A stretch of 64,000 nucleotides of DNA from Phycisphaerae bacterium RAS2 (GTDB lineage: Bacteria > Planctomycetota > Phycisphaerae > UBA1845 > UTPLA1), in contig CP036352.1 in the NCBI GenBank assembly GCA_007753915.1, positions 2,480,001 to 2,544,000 of the forward strand. The letters are read 5' to 3'. The position numbers were made by a program, and so were the translations under genes. Shown here one piece after another: positions 19,845-29,177 of the stretch. The notes beneath the pieces are model-generated. The model was given only the letters and a program-made list of their open reading frames with translations. It made no database searches and was not told the DNA's origin. Numbering within the stretch: position 1 is the stretch's first letter; each line of letters opens with the position of its first letter.

Positions 19845-21779
19845 CTATTCCCCGGGTTCTCCCTGACCGCCGCCAGGACGCGGCTGCCCCGGCATGCGCG
19901 GACGAGGCGCCACACCGGGCCGTGCCGGCGGCCGCGACGGCACGATGTCTCTCGGCGCCGACTGCGTACCAACAACCTGCAACAATCGGCCAGCCATTTC
20001 CCGCACGGTTTCACCGATCGCGGGCAAGTCTGCAGCCGCGACGCTCAAACGACCGGTGATACGGCCGTCTTCGACCGTCGCGCCCCACCCGATCATCGGG
20101 CCCGGCCTGGCCGGCGGAGTGCCCTTGACCGCCGTCGCCGGGGCCCCCGGTGCAGCATCGTTCATGCGGCCGGCCAACGTCGCAGCCGTAAGGGCTGGAA
20201 GCGTCGCGGCCACCTCGCCCACGTCCAGCAGGGCTGCAATCTGACACGACTTCGGCAATCGCGCGAGCGCCGCTTGCGCGGCCTCGTTCTTCTTCAGCGA
20301 GCGGCCCTCCTTCAGCGCCTGTCCCACTTCACAGACGCCATGCTTCTCGTCCGCCATCGTGAACAAAAGGTGACGGTCGTCGATCGCACCGATTTGGAGC
20401 GAAGACTTCTCTCCATACAGCGCCGCGACCTCCCGGCGAAACGACTCGGATGTTTCCGGGCCGACTAACGGAGCCTCGCGATAGTCCAGATCTCCGCAGC
20501 GCTTCGGGCCGAACTTGACCTTGCCATAGCCCATCCCCGGCATGAACGAAGCCATGATCTCCGACGAATGCTCATGGACGTACTGCGCCTGCAATACGCC
20601 GCGCTTGGCCTCGGTCATCAACGTCCCGGAAATGATCTCCAGCGGGAAGACATCGCCTTGCTTCGAACCAAGGACCATGTACAGCCCCTGGGTCCGGCCG
20701 CTCATGTCGTGAACCGTTTCAATCAGCTTTTCGCGCTGCGTTGCCACCGCGGTGCGCTGCACAACCGGCTGCTTCAGAAGCATGTCCATGACGCGGCAAC
20801 TGAAACTGTGTTCCGCCGTCACCTGCCAATCGAGCGCCAGGATCACCATGAAGCGTCGATCCGCGATGAGGCTGCTGAAATCCAGCCCGTTGCTTCGAAT
20901 GCCGTTGAGATACTCACGGACTGCTCCGTTGCGCGTGAAGGTGTGATGATGAGCCAGTTCCAGCGTCTCGCCGTCAAACCGAACCGCCGCCGAAAGCGTC
21001 TGCATTTCATCCACAACCTGCATCACGCGATCAGCCGCCCAGTCCGCCACGACGCGAACGCCCTCGGGCATCGCATCGTCGGGCTTGGCCGACTCCAGCA
21101 TGCCCAGCTTCATTGCGTTGACCGCCAGCGACGCGAACGGGCGAATGCGATCGCGCCACGCCGGCGACCAGAAATAGACAAACACATCGGAATCGCGCGC
21201 CAGCGCCTGCTGGACCGGATCGAGCGATGCCGGCAGCCCCTGCTCCTTTGAAACCTGTTTGAGGAACCGCTGCAGCGGAAGCCGCCGGCCGGCGACGAAC
21301 GCCGTGCCGCGCCGCATCAGGAGGCATCGCTTCCCACCGATCCCGGACACCGTTTGAATCGCTCCATCCGGCGGGCAGCCCTCCGGTGCGATCGGCTCGA
21401 GGTTCTTCGGTTGAAACAGCAGCGCGAGATGCTCACGCGCCATGGTCGCCCGTGTCGAAACGATCACGACCGGCTTGCTGAAATCCACGACTCCCCGCGG
21501 AAGGTCGAACGAGTCGAGCACGTCGTCGGGGGCAAAGAGCTGCGCCCGGGGAAAGTTCTTTTCGAGATAGGCGTTCAAACGCTCCGTCGTCGCCGCAAGA
21601 TTTGGAAACACCACGACGGCCGCGGCATCGCGCGGAACTTCGGCCAACGGATCGGCGGCCAGGAGCCTCGCGCTGAACACACAAACGACCAGCGCCAAGG
21701 CCCGCGCCTCCCACCCGCGAACGGGAAGAATCGCTGTCGACCTGGCAATCGGCTGTCTGGTTTTGAGTGAGCTAGTCAA
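19845..21779 (-). CDS. Large secreted protein, distant paralogue of the downstream gene
   Basis: A 644-residue protein of unknown function. A long N-terminal signal sequence (hydrophobic part about residues 26-42, cleavage near LLAA) precedes a body with no recognised catalytic motif. The C-terminal ~40 residues are Pro/Arg/Gly-rich (PPARPGVAPRPRMPGQ) and likely disordered or surface-interacting. The N-terminal mature region resembles that of the 17887-19743 product. No strong ribosome-binding site was found. Confidence 0.65.
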   Translation of the reverse strand: MTSSLKTRQPIARSTAILPVRGWEARALALVVCVFSARLLAADPLAEVPRDAAAVVVFPNLAATTERLNAYLEKNFPRAQLFAPDDVLDSFDLPRGVVDFSKPVVIVSTRATMAREHLALLFQPKNLEPIAPEGCPPDGAIQTVSGIGGKRCLLMRRGTAFVAGRRLPLQRFLKQVSKEQGLPASLDPVQQALARDSDVFVYFWSPAWRDRIRPFASLAVNAMKLGMLESAKPDDAMPEGVRVVADWAADRVMQVVDEMQTLSAAVRFDGETLELAHHHTFTRNGAVREYLNGIRSNGLDFSSLIADRRFMVILALDWQVTAEHSFSCRVMDMLLKQPVVQRTAVATQREKLIETVHDMSGRTQGLYMVLGSKQGDVFPLEIISGTLMTEAKRGVLQAQYVHEHSSEIMASFMPGMGYGKVKFGPKRCGDLDYREAPLVGPETSESFRREVAALYGEKSSLQIGAIDDRHLLFTMADEKHGVCEVGQALKEGRSLKKNEAAQAALARLPKSCQIAALLDVGEVAATLPALTAATLAGRMNDAAPGAPATAVKGTPPARPGPMIGWGATVEDGRITGRLSVAAADLPAIGETVREMAGRLLQVVGTQSAPRDIVPSRPPARPGVAPRPRMPGQPRPGGGQGEPGE

Positions 21780-22065
21780 CGGTCACACAGAGAATGCATT
21801 CGCGAAGAATCCGATGCCGCCCGGTCCAACCCGGAAACCGGGTCGATCCAAAATCAATTGAGCCGCAGGCCAATCGGGCACCATCATCGGTCACGGTTCC
21901 CGGCGCGCGGACTCTTGGAGACGACGTTTCATCGTTGCTCGGTCCACACCGGCAACATCAGCGAGGCAGGGATTCTAACGGAATCGCCGCCGCAGTCTAA
22001 CGCCCGATATCACCGAACGTTTGCGGCGGTATTGAAGGAATTCACAACCTGCCGGGGGACAGCCG

Positions 22066-22782
22066 CTAGATCGCGGCGGAACGGGTGACTCGCTCGCGAA
22101 CCCAATCCACGGTCACGCCCTTCTCCGCCAGCATCTGGGCCACGAACCCCTCCGGCTCTCGCAAAATCGCCAGCAACAGGTGTTCGTCGCTGACCTCGCC
22201 GTGGCCGAGCCGGTTGGCCGAATCCACGGCCATGATGAGACGATGCCAGAACCGGGGCGAGTGAAACGCCTTGGCCAGTTCCTGCTGGTGAATCCACTCC
22301 ATCGCGTCGTGACCGCTGGCGACGCCGGCGTGATCCTCGTAAGTCGAAGACCGCAGAAGGGTCAGAATCTCTTCGCGGATGTGCTCGAGCTTGACGCCCC
22401 GGCCGTTGAGCAGTTTGGCCGGGATATCGCTCCCCTCGCGCAGGCAACCCAGCAACAGATGCTCGGTGCCGACGTATTTGTGGCCCAGCTTGCGAGCCTC
22501 GTCGATCGCATATTGCACGACCTGGCGCATGGCGGCGTTTTGTGCCATCTTCGTGGCATGAATGTCCTTGCGCCCCGGCTCCACCATCTTGTTCAGCTCG
22601 GACCGGAGCGTCTCCAGGTCGACGCCCATGTTGCGCAGCACAAGCGTCGCCACGCTCGACGTCACCGCCAGAATGCCCATGAACATGTGAACCGGCGCGA
22701 GGAAATCGTGATGAAGCCGGATGGCCTCCTGATTCGCCAGGGCCATCGCCCGCCGCGCTCGGTCGCTGAATCGTTCGTGCAC
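22066..22782 (-). CDS. Stand-alone Clp N-domain protein
   Basis: A 238-residue protein made of Clp repeat (N-domain) modules without any AAA+ ATPase. It opens FSDRARRAMALANQEA, as in ClpC, followed by the second-repeat signature YVGTEHLLLGCLREGS (about residues 105-120) and another copy, VSDEHLLLAILREPEG (about 195-210). Clp N-domains bind substrates or adaptors, so it may act as an adaptor, or a competitor, for ClpC. The start is a GTG at 22782, placed by a GAGGGAG box six bases upstream. It lies 128 bp downstream of the EF-G gene. Confidence 0.85.
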   Translation of the reverse strand: MHERFSDRARRAMALANQEAIRLHHDFLAPVHMFMGILAVTSSVATLVLRNMGVDLETLRSELNKMVEPGRKDIHATKMAQNAAMRQVVQYAIDEARKLGHKYVGTEHLLLGCLREGSDIPAKLLNGRGVKLEHIREEILTLLRSSTYEDHAGVASGHDAMEWIHQQELAKAFHSPRFWHRLIMAVDSANRLGHGEVSDEHLLLAILREPEGFVAQMLAEKGVTVDWVRERVTRSAAI

Positions 22783-22867
22783 AGTTGTCTCCCTCGGTAT
22801 TCCGGAAGCTTACGGATTGCAATCCATTGGCTTCGTATTTGAACTCGAATCAACGCACTCAAAGAGC

Positions 22868-22885
22868 CGATCGCGCGAGCGATCG
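22868..22885 (-). terminator. Hairpin between EF-G and Clp N-domain genes
   Basis: Perfect 7-bp arms (CGATCGC / GCGATCG) with a 4-nt loop, about 25 bp after the EF-G stop. On the minus strand it is followed by GCTCTTTGAG, a poor T-tract, so it is a weak terminator or processing hairpin. Confidence 0.4.
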
Positions 22886-22909
22886 AATCGCTGTCTCACG
22901 TGCCCGTGA

Positions 22910-25159
22910 CTATTTCTTCGCCGGCGCCGGCGGCACTTTGCCGCTCTTCGCCAGTCGCACCGCCTCGATCACTTCCGCCTGAATCGACTGCGGCACGCGC
23001 TTGTATTTCTGAAACTCCATCGTGAACGACGCCTTGCCCTGCGACAGCGACCGCACGTCCGTCGCATAGCCGAACATCCGCGCCAGCGGAACTTCCGCGT
23101 CGATCACCGTCGACACGCCCCGATTCTCGCTGCCAAGCACCAGCCCGCGTCGGCTCGACAAGTCGCCGATGATCGGCCCCTGGAACTCGCTCGGCGTCTC
23201 AACCTGGACCTTCATGATCGGCTCCAGCAGCACCGGACCCGATTTGAGGAAGGCCTCCTTCATCGCATCTCGCGCGCAAATCTGAAACGCCATGTCCGAC
23301 GAGTCCACCGCGTGCGACGAGCCGTCCTCAAGGATCATCTTGATGCCGGTCATCTGGAAACCCGCGAGCGGCCCCTTGCTTAGGACCGACTGAAAGCCCT
23401 TGTCCACCGAGGGGATGTATTCCGTCGGAATGCGCCCGCCGAACACTTTGTTCTCAAACTCGTATCCGCTTTCGTGATCTTCCGGAAGCGGCTCCAGCTT
23501 GCCGACGATGTGCGCGTACTGACCGCTGCCGCCGGTCTGCTTCTTGTGCTTGTAGTTGTAGTCCACCGCTTTCGACGGCGCCTCGCGGTAGCTCACCTTC
23601 GGCTGACCGACGGTGACATCCACCTTGTACTCGCGCCGAATGCGCTCGCAATACACATCAAGGTGCAACTCGCCCATGCCGGAGATGATCGTCTCGCCCG
23701 TGTCCGGGTCGCTGCTGACGTGGAACGTCGGGTCTTCCCGGGCGAATCGACCCAGCGCCTTGGAAAACTTGTCGCGATCGCCCGTCTTCGTCGGCGAGAC
23801 CGCCAGCGAAATCACCGGGTCCATCACGTGCATCGACTCCATCGACATGTTGATGCCATCGCCGCAGAACGTGTCGCCGGAGATGCAATCCAGCCCGACG
23901 ACCGCCACGATGTCGCCCGCCGTCGCGAAATCAAGGTCCTCGCGATCGTTCGCGTGCATGCGAAGGATGCGGCTGAATCGCTGTTCTTTCCGCGTCCGCG
24001 TGCAGGCGTATCGCTCGCCGCGCACCATCTTGCCCTGATAGATTCGCATGAACGTGAGCTGGCCAAACGTCTCGTCCACCAGCTTGAACGCCAGCGCCAC
24101 CAGCGGCGATTCCGGGCTGGCGTCGATCGGCACTTCGGCCTCGTCATTGTCCATGTCCAGCGCGAAAACTTCGCGATCGACCGGCGACGGCAGGTACTTC
24201 ACCATCGCGTCGAGCAGCAACTGCACGCCCTTGTTCTTGTAAGCCGAGCCCATCAGAACCGGCGCGATCTGGCCGGCGATGGTCCCGCGCCGCAGGATCG
24301 TGTGGATCAATTCCTCGGGCACGGGTTTTTCTTCGAGCATGATCGAGAGCAGTTCGTCGTCGTACATGCTTAGCGCGTCGAGCATGCCGGTGCGGGCGCT
24401 CTTCGCCTCGGCCGCAAAGGCCGCGGGAATCTCCTCCCAGCGGATCTTCTCGCCCTTTTCGCCGTCGAAGTACGCCGCCTTCATGCGGATCAGATCGATG
24501 ATGCCCGCCAGGTCCGGCCCGACGCCGATCGGCATCTGCAACTGAACCGTGGTGAGTTCGAGCTTCTCCTCCAGACCCTTGATGACGTTGATCGGGTCGG
24601 CGCCGGTGCGATCCAGCTTGTTGATGAAACAGATGCGCGGCACGTTGTAGCGCTTCATCTGGCGGTCGACCGTGATCGACTGCGACTGCACGCCGGCAAC
24701 GCCGCACAGCACGAGGATCGCGCCGTCCAGCACGCGCAGCGAGCGCTCGACCTCGACGGTGAAGTCCACGTGGCCGGGCGTGTCGATGATGTTGATCTTG
24801 TTGTCTTCCCACTCGACCTGCGTGGCGGCGGACGTGATGGTGATGCCGCGCTCCTTCTCAAGCTCCATGTAGTCCATGGTGGCGCCGTCGCCCTCTTTGC
24901 CCTTGACTTCCTGGATCTTGTGAATGCGGCCTGCGTAGTACAGGATGCGCTCCGTCAGAGTGGTCTTGCCGGAGTCGATGTGGGCGCTGATGCCCACGTT
25001 CCGCAACATGCTCATGCCTGATGCTGTCATCGCGTTTCGCGCCTTGTTAGGTTTCGCACCGGTCGGGCGACTTCGCTCGCCGGCATTGTTATCCATTCGC
25101 TCGGCCGAACCAACGTCCGCGCCGGTCATCTGCGTTTCTTCGTCCGGTTGCACCGCCAT
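22910..25159 (-). CDS. fusA: Elongation factor G, mitochondrial-EFG1-like (spdEFG1) type
   Basis: GTPase that moves tRNAs and mRNA through the ribosome. The 749-residue protein has all EF-G domains: P-loop AHIDSGKTT (about residues 58-66), ERGITI switch, DTPGHVDF and NKLDR, then domains II-V. The G-domain text ([19 protein letters not shown]) is of the kind seen in mitochondrial EFG1 and the spd-type EF-G1 of spirochaetes, planctomycetes and some Deltaproteobacteria, not canonical FusA. The N-terminus has about 48 extra, hydrophilic residues; a GGAG box nine bases upstream supports the start at 25159, though ATG 25030 would give a standard length. No rpsL/rpsG/tuf lie nearby. Confidence 0.92.
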   Translation of the reverse strand: MAVQPDEETQMTGADVGSAERMDNNAGERSRPTGAKPNKARNAMTASGMSMLRNVGISAHIDSGKTTLTERILYYAGRIHKIQEVKGKEGDGATMDYMELEKERGITITSAATQVEWEDNKINIIDTPGHVDFTVEVERSLRVLDGAILVLCGVAGVQSQSITVDRQMKRYNVPRICFINKLDRTGADPINVIKGLEEKLELTTVQLQMPIGVGPDLAGIIDLIRMKAAYFDGEKGEKIRWEEIPAAFAAEAKSARTGMLDALSMYDDELLSIMLEEKPVPEELIHTILRRGTIAGQIAPVLMGSAYKNKGVQLLLDAMVKYLPSPVDREVFALDMDNDEAEVPIDASPESPLVALAFKLVDETFGQLTFMRIYQGKMVRGERYACTRTRKEQRFSRILRMHANDREDLDFATAGDIVAVVGLDCISGDTFCGDGINMSMESMHVMDPVISLAVSPTKTGDRDKFSKALGRFAREDPTFHVSSDPDTGETIISGMGELHLDVYCERIRREYKVDVTVGQPKVSYREAPSKAVDYNYKHKKQTGGSGQYAHIVGKLEPLPEDHESGYEFENKVFGGRIPTEYIPSVDKGFQSVLSKGPLAGFQMTGIKMILEDGSSHAVDSSDMAFQICARDAMKEAFLKSGPVLLEPIMKVQVETPSEFQGPIIGDLSSRRGLVLGSENRGVSTVIDAEVPLARMFGYATDVRSLSQGKASFTMEFQKYKRVPQSIQAEVIEAVRLAKSGKVPPAPAKK

Positions 25160-25672
25160 CGTCGTCGCTCCGCAAAAGCCATTAGCCGTTAGCTGTTAGC
25201 CGTCGGCCATATGCCTTGGGCTTGAGGCTTGGGACCCGAGCCTTGAGGCCTGTTGCCTGGGATTCGCAGGCAGGGTCAGCAGACATTACATCTAACTGCC
25301 CACCGGCCACTGACCACTGACCACTGACCACGTGAAACTTATCGGCCTGCACCTCTGGCCGCTGGAAAACTCCGTTCCGCGAATCTCAAGTTGTAAGGGA
25401 TTCCGCCTCGACCTGCTACGCTGATTGCGTAACCCAAGACATGACAACGCCTTACATCTCTCCCGCTGCGCATTTCACAGCGGCGAGCCGTGTATCCTAA
25501 TTGTGCGGTTGCACAAAGTCAAGGAAATTCCGTGGTCGCCTTGGTGCGATTTCGACCGCCGACGGCCCGTTTCCTGCCCTGTCGATCACGCCGGAGATTG
25601 AGATACAGTTTTGTATAATGAGTGCCAAGTTCAATCCACTCGCTGATTGTCCGGGCGATTGCATCGCCGTTG
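25160..25672. repeat. Intergenic spacer with short degenerate and tandem repeats
   Basis: No credible gene. It holds imperfect runs such as TTAGCCGTTAGCTGTTAGCCG (about 25183-25203), a stretch of CTTGGGCTTGAGGCTTGGGA type, and three tandem copies of the heptamer ACTGACC at about 25309-25330. The heptamer theme recurs, inverted, near 43830. A short frame at 25501-25707 overlaps the following gene's start and lacks a ribosome-binding site. Confidence 0.5.
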
Positions 25673-25688
25673 AAGGAGGCCCAACGCG

Positions 25689-26363
25689 TTGGCAAAGTCC
25701 AAGATAGAGCTTGAAGGGGATTGTGAGAAATACTACCAACACTTGGCCGAATCGCGCGCAGCGCAGGAGTCCGGCGATTATTTGCTCGCACTCGAATGTG
25801 CTGCGAAGTGTCTCGATTTTGTAGATGGAATGATGCGTTTTGAACGCAAATACGAAGAGAAAGAATTCCGCAGTGTAACTGCAATCGATTTTATCTTGAG
25901 AATTGCACCGCTGTTCCTATGCAAACAACTGCTGCTTCAAATCGAAGCATTATTAAAATCGCAACGGCTAATAGAAAAAAATACTTCACAAGATTTAGGC
26001 GACAAATTATCAGAAGCGTGGTTGGCGCTGAAGAATGCCTACCGGCTATGGAATCACTTGGAACAAAATCCTGATTCACGGCAGGATGAGTTGGAAGAGA
26101 TACTTGGCTGGGTACAGGAAGATTGGAGACAACTTTGCCTCCGGTGGGAAGAATTTGGACTCGTATACCGCGAGCCCGAAGGTGTGTCATACAGAATACG
26201 ACTTCGTTATCCCATGCGCGAGCCGACGGAGGGCAAGTGCCCGGCATGCGGCGAAACAGTCAAGAAGCCTAGATGCGAGCTGCTTACTCAAACGCCGTGC
26301 GATGCATGCGGCAAGGTTGAAGTCTTCGTATTAGTAGTTAACAGCGCATCAGCTTCAGTTTAG
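25689..26363 (+). CDS. Helical protein with C-terminal zinc ribbon, partner of DUF4041 gene
   Basis: A 224-residue cytoplasmic protein I do not recognise. The N-terminal ~170 residues are predicted helical (for example YYQHLAESRAAQESGDYLLALECA, TPR-like in feel, written here only as an impression). The C-terminus carries two CxxC knuckles, CPACGE and CDACGK, spaced like a zinc ribbon. TTG at 25689 is the start: AAGGAGG at 25673-25679 lies nine bases upstream. It ends 13 bp before the DUF4041 gene. Both are visibly AT-richer than the surrounding chromosome, suggesting transfer as a pair. Confidence 0.8.
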   Translation: MAKSKIELEGDCEKYYQHLAESRAAQESGDYLLALECAAKCLDFVDGMMRFERKYEEKEFRSVTAIDFILRIAPLFLCKQLLLQIEALLKSQRLIEKNTSQDLGDKLSEAWLALKNAYRLWNHLEQNPDSRQDELEEILGWVQEDWRQLCLRWEEFGLVYREPEGVSYRIRLRYPMREPTEGKCPACGETVKKPRCELLTQTPCDACGKVEVFVLVVNSASASV

Positions 26364-26376
26364 CGAAAGCAAGAAT

Positions 26377-27771
26377 ATGGCGTACGTACTAGCCGTGATC
26401 ATTGGCCTCATTGCAGGCGCCCTATGTGTCTACCTTGGTATGGAGCAACGCCGATTGTCGCTGCAAAGAATCTCCACTGCAATAGAACAGAAGTTACGGG
26501 AGGTCGACGAACTGCGCAGTAGTTCACGGCGGGAGCTAGCACAGAAACGCGAAGATCTCCTTTCTCTTTACGAGAAGGCAGCGAGTCGCTTAGAGAGTCA
26601 GCGATCGCGCTTGTCTCGGCTACTAAAGAAGGAACGGGACAGAATACAAACCAGCTATAAAGCGGCACTTGAGAGAATCGAGTTGCGAAAACGCGAGTTA
26701 GACTTGCGCGATCGAGAGTTGAATAGATTGATTGAGCAGCAAAAAAAGCAAGTCATTTCCTATGAAGAGCACAAGAATGAAAACGTCATACTCAAGCGCG
26801 ACTTGCTATTACTAATTACGAACCTTCGCAAACTTGAATTGGACCGCGACCTATTGAAAGAGGAGCAGGCAAGTCTGGACCTGAAGATCAGTGAATTAGG
26901 CAGCCGCTATTTGAAAGAAAACGTCAAGTGGATAGGCCGGTCGCTTCGCGACGACAATTTTACGCAATGTAAGGATCGGCTGCTCGATGTAATCAGTCGA
27001 TGCCGGGAGGCCGGATTGAAGGTCTCTGTTGATGAAGAGAACGCGCTCGTATCGGAGCTTCGTAGAGACTACGAAGCAGTCGTCAAGACCACGCTTGCCC
27101 GGGAAGAGCAGGCCCGAATCAAGGCGCGAATAAGGGAAGAGGCACTCCGCGAACGAGAGATTCAACGGGAGAAAGAGCGCATCGAACAGGAGGAATCCGC
27201 GATTAAGGCCGCACTGAAAAAGGCGCTGGCGGACGCACAACAGGACCATACCGCCGAGGTGGAGGAGTTAAAGCGCCGATTGGAAGAAGCAGAAAGCCGA
27301 ATGCGGACAGTCTCTCAAGCCGAATTGACCAAGACGGGAACCGTTTATGTGATTTCAAACATCGGCTCATTTGGCGAAGGAATCTTTAAGATTGGTATGA
27401 CGAGGCGGTTGGAGCCATTAGACCGGATCAAGGAGTTAAGCGACGCGTCGGTACCGTTTCCGTTTGACGTTCACATGATGATTACGACGGAGAACGCGCC
27501 GAGCCTTGAACACAAGCTTCACCACGCCTTGCACAAGATGCGAATCAACAAGGCCAACCCACGTAAAGAATTTTTTCGCATCGACATGGAGTCGATTGTA
27601 AACATTGTGAGGGAGAATCACGGGACGGTGGAGTACGTCGCCGAGCCGGAGGCGCTTCAATACCACGAAAGCCTCTCCATGTCTGACGAAGATCATGAGT
27701 ACATCGAGAGCCTTTATGAAGCCGATGACGACGATGATCTTGTCATCGAGAAAGATGTATCGCCGGCGTGA
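26377..27771 (+). CDS. DUF4041 - T5orf172 (GIY-YIG) protein with N-terminal membrane helix
   Basis: A 464-residue protein. Residues 2-21 are a single membrane helix; about 25-190 and 230-315 are long, charged coiled coils; the DUF4041 region lies around 185-250; the T5orf172 domain of the GIY-YIG nuclease superfamily spans about 325-415 (TVYVISNIGSFGEGIFKIGMT, then RIKELSDASVPFPFDVH, LEHKLH, RKEFFRI). The C-terminus is Asp-rich (YEADDDDDLVIE). Such proteins occur in phages and mobile or defence regions; their function is not established. It follows the zinc-ribbon gene by 13 bp. Confidence 0.88.
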   Translation: MAYVLAVIIGLIAGALCVYLGMEQRRLSLQRISTAIEQKLREVDELRSSSRRELAQKREDLLSLYEKAASRLESQRSRLSRLLKKERDRIQTSYKAALERIELRKRELDLRDRELNRLIEQQKKQVISYEEHKNENVILKRDLLLLITNLRKLELDRDLLKEEQASLDLKISELGSRYLKENVKWIGRSLRDDNFTQCKDRLLDVISRCREAGLKVSVDEENALVSELRRDYEAVVKTTLAREEQARIKARIREEALREREIQREKERIEQEESAIKAALKKALADAQQDHTAEVEELKRRLEEAESRMRTVSQAELTKTGTVYVISNIGSFGEGIFKIGMTRRLEPLDRIKELSDASVPFPFDVHMMITTENAPSLEHKLHHALHKMRINKANPRKEFFRIDMESIVNIVRENHGTVEYVAEPEALQYHESLSMSDEDHEYIESLYEADDDDDLVIEKDVSPA

Positions 27772-28111
27772 CGGAACCGCGCCGGGTTGGCCGGCGAATC
27801 TGAAGCTCAATCACCTCTGGATTCTCGCCTCCGCGGGATCGACGACCGACGGCCAGCATGGTTTGTCAAAACGGAACGACTCAACCCTTGGACCGGATGT
27901 GTGCAAATACCCATGTATTGATGATCCAAGCCCGGCCGGAGCAGGCTGCAATGGGATGGACCGGGCCGATTAACTCCAGTTCGGGTTGGCGGCTGACACA
28001 AGTTCCTCATTCAAATTTCCTGAATTTGGTTTCCGGCTTCGGCGGGAGAGAGGTTAGGATTGTGCGGCAGCGGTGGTCACGCACCCATCGCCCATGAAGG
28101 AGAACCGTTTC
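27772..28111. other. Intergenic region, no gene seen
   Basis: About 340 bp between the DUF4041 gene and a secreted-protein gene. GC returns to the chromosomal level. I see no convincing open frame, RNA gene or strong hairpin; a GAAGGAGA box at 28096-28103 belongs to the next gene. Confidence 0.5.
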
Positions 28112-28978
28112 ATGCGTATCCAATTGGCTTGCATGGGCCGATCGTGGCGGCCTGTTCGGTTTCTATCGTGCATCGGCTCCCTTGTCGTGGTGGCCGGGAT
28201 GCAATGCCCGCCGACCGGCAACAACCCACCCGGAGGATCACAGGTTGTGACGGTCACCCCAGCGCCGGTGGTCATTCCCGGGTCGGCCGACTCTGTCACG
28301 ATGACCGTCGCGGTGCAGGGCGCGCAGCCGAGCGACCCGTTTCGCTATGTGTGGCAATTGCCGGCGGACGCATCGGGCGCGCTGGAAGATGCGAACGGCC
28401 CGGTGCCCGCCCTGGGTACGGAGCAGGCCAGCGTCAATTACGTCCTGACCGAACACACGCCGCAGCAGAAGGTGAAACTCGAAACCCTCGGACTGGTGGT
28501 CTTTGAGGTGAATGAAGACGGCAGCAACGGTGAGGAAGTCGGCTCGGTCAACACCGAAGTCACCATCCTGCCGAAGACATGCGACGGCTCCGAAGGCACG
28601 CCGGTCTACACCGGGTGCGGCCTGAACAGCACGTGGCCCAGCTCCGCCCAAATGGGTGAGGAAATCACGATCACCTTCAGTCAGCAATCGGGCGGAATCT
28701 GCGGCGGAACCTGGACGATTTACATGAACATGCCCGGCGAGTTCATATCAGCCGATGGGGGCACCATCTCGACGCAGTCGGCCAGTTTTCCCGACCCGGG
28801 CGCAACGACGACCCGGACCGCTGTGTTCCGTCTCGGCGCGAACGCTTTCGACTATGAAGGCAAACGCCTCTGCCCGCGGGCGCTGGGTTACTACGAGTAT
28901 CCAAGCGACGACACCGGACCGTATATTTACATCACGAACGGAGCGCACGACCTGCTCCCGTTTGTGGTCAATCCATGA
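28112..28978 (+). CDS. Hypothetical lipoprotein
   Basis: A 288-residue exported protein. The start at 28112 follows a GAAGGAGA box by eight bases. A Cys-preceded hydrophobic segment ends in the lipobox VAGMQC (about residues 27-32), so the mature protein is probably lipid-anchored. The mature part opens with Pro/Gly-rich text and contains beta-rich, Ig-like sequence (SQVVTVTPAPVVIPGSADSV) with no catalytic motif. Function unknown. Confidence 0.65.
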   Translation: MRIQLACMGRSWRPVRFLSCIGSLVVVAGMQCPPTGNNPPGGSQVVTVTPAPVVIPGSADSVTMTVAVQGAQPSDPFRYVWQLPADASGALEDANGPVPALGTEQASVNYVLTEHTPQQKVKLETLGLVVFEVNEDGSNGEEVGSVNTEVTILPKTCDGSEGTPVYTGCGLNSTWPSSAQMGEEITITFSQQSGGICGGTWTIYMNMPGEFISADGGTISTQSASFPDPGATTTRTAVFRLGANAFDYEGKRLCPRALGYYEYPSDDTGPYIYITNGAHDLLPFVVNP

Positions 28979-29177
28979 TTAATGACAAAAGAAGTGGTGA
29001 CGTCATTGTGCATGGCGGGTCCGTTGCATCAGATTTCCGTTGAGAGAGGCCGCCCACTCACGCGACCCTTCCCTTTGCGAAAAAAATAGCGCATTTCAAC
29101 TCCAAAATCGGGACTAGCCCCTCCCAAAAGAGCTCCCAGGGTTGAAGTGGCTGGCGGGATTTGTTTACGATGCGGAG

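Noticed and set aside
23474-24373. A 299-codon plus-strand open frame
   Set aside because: Antisense to EF-G, whose domains are intact.
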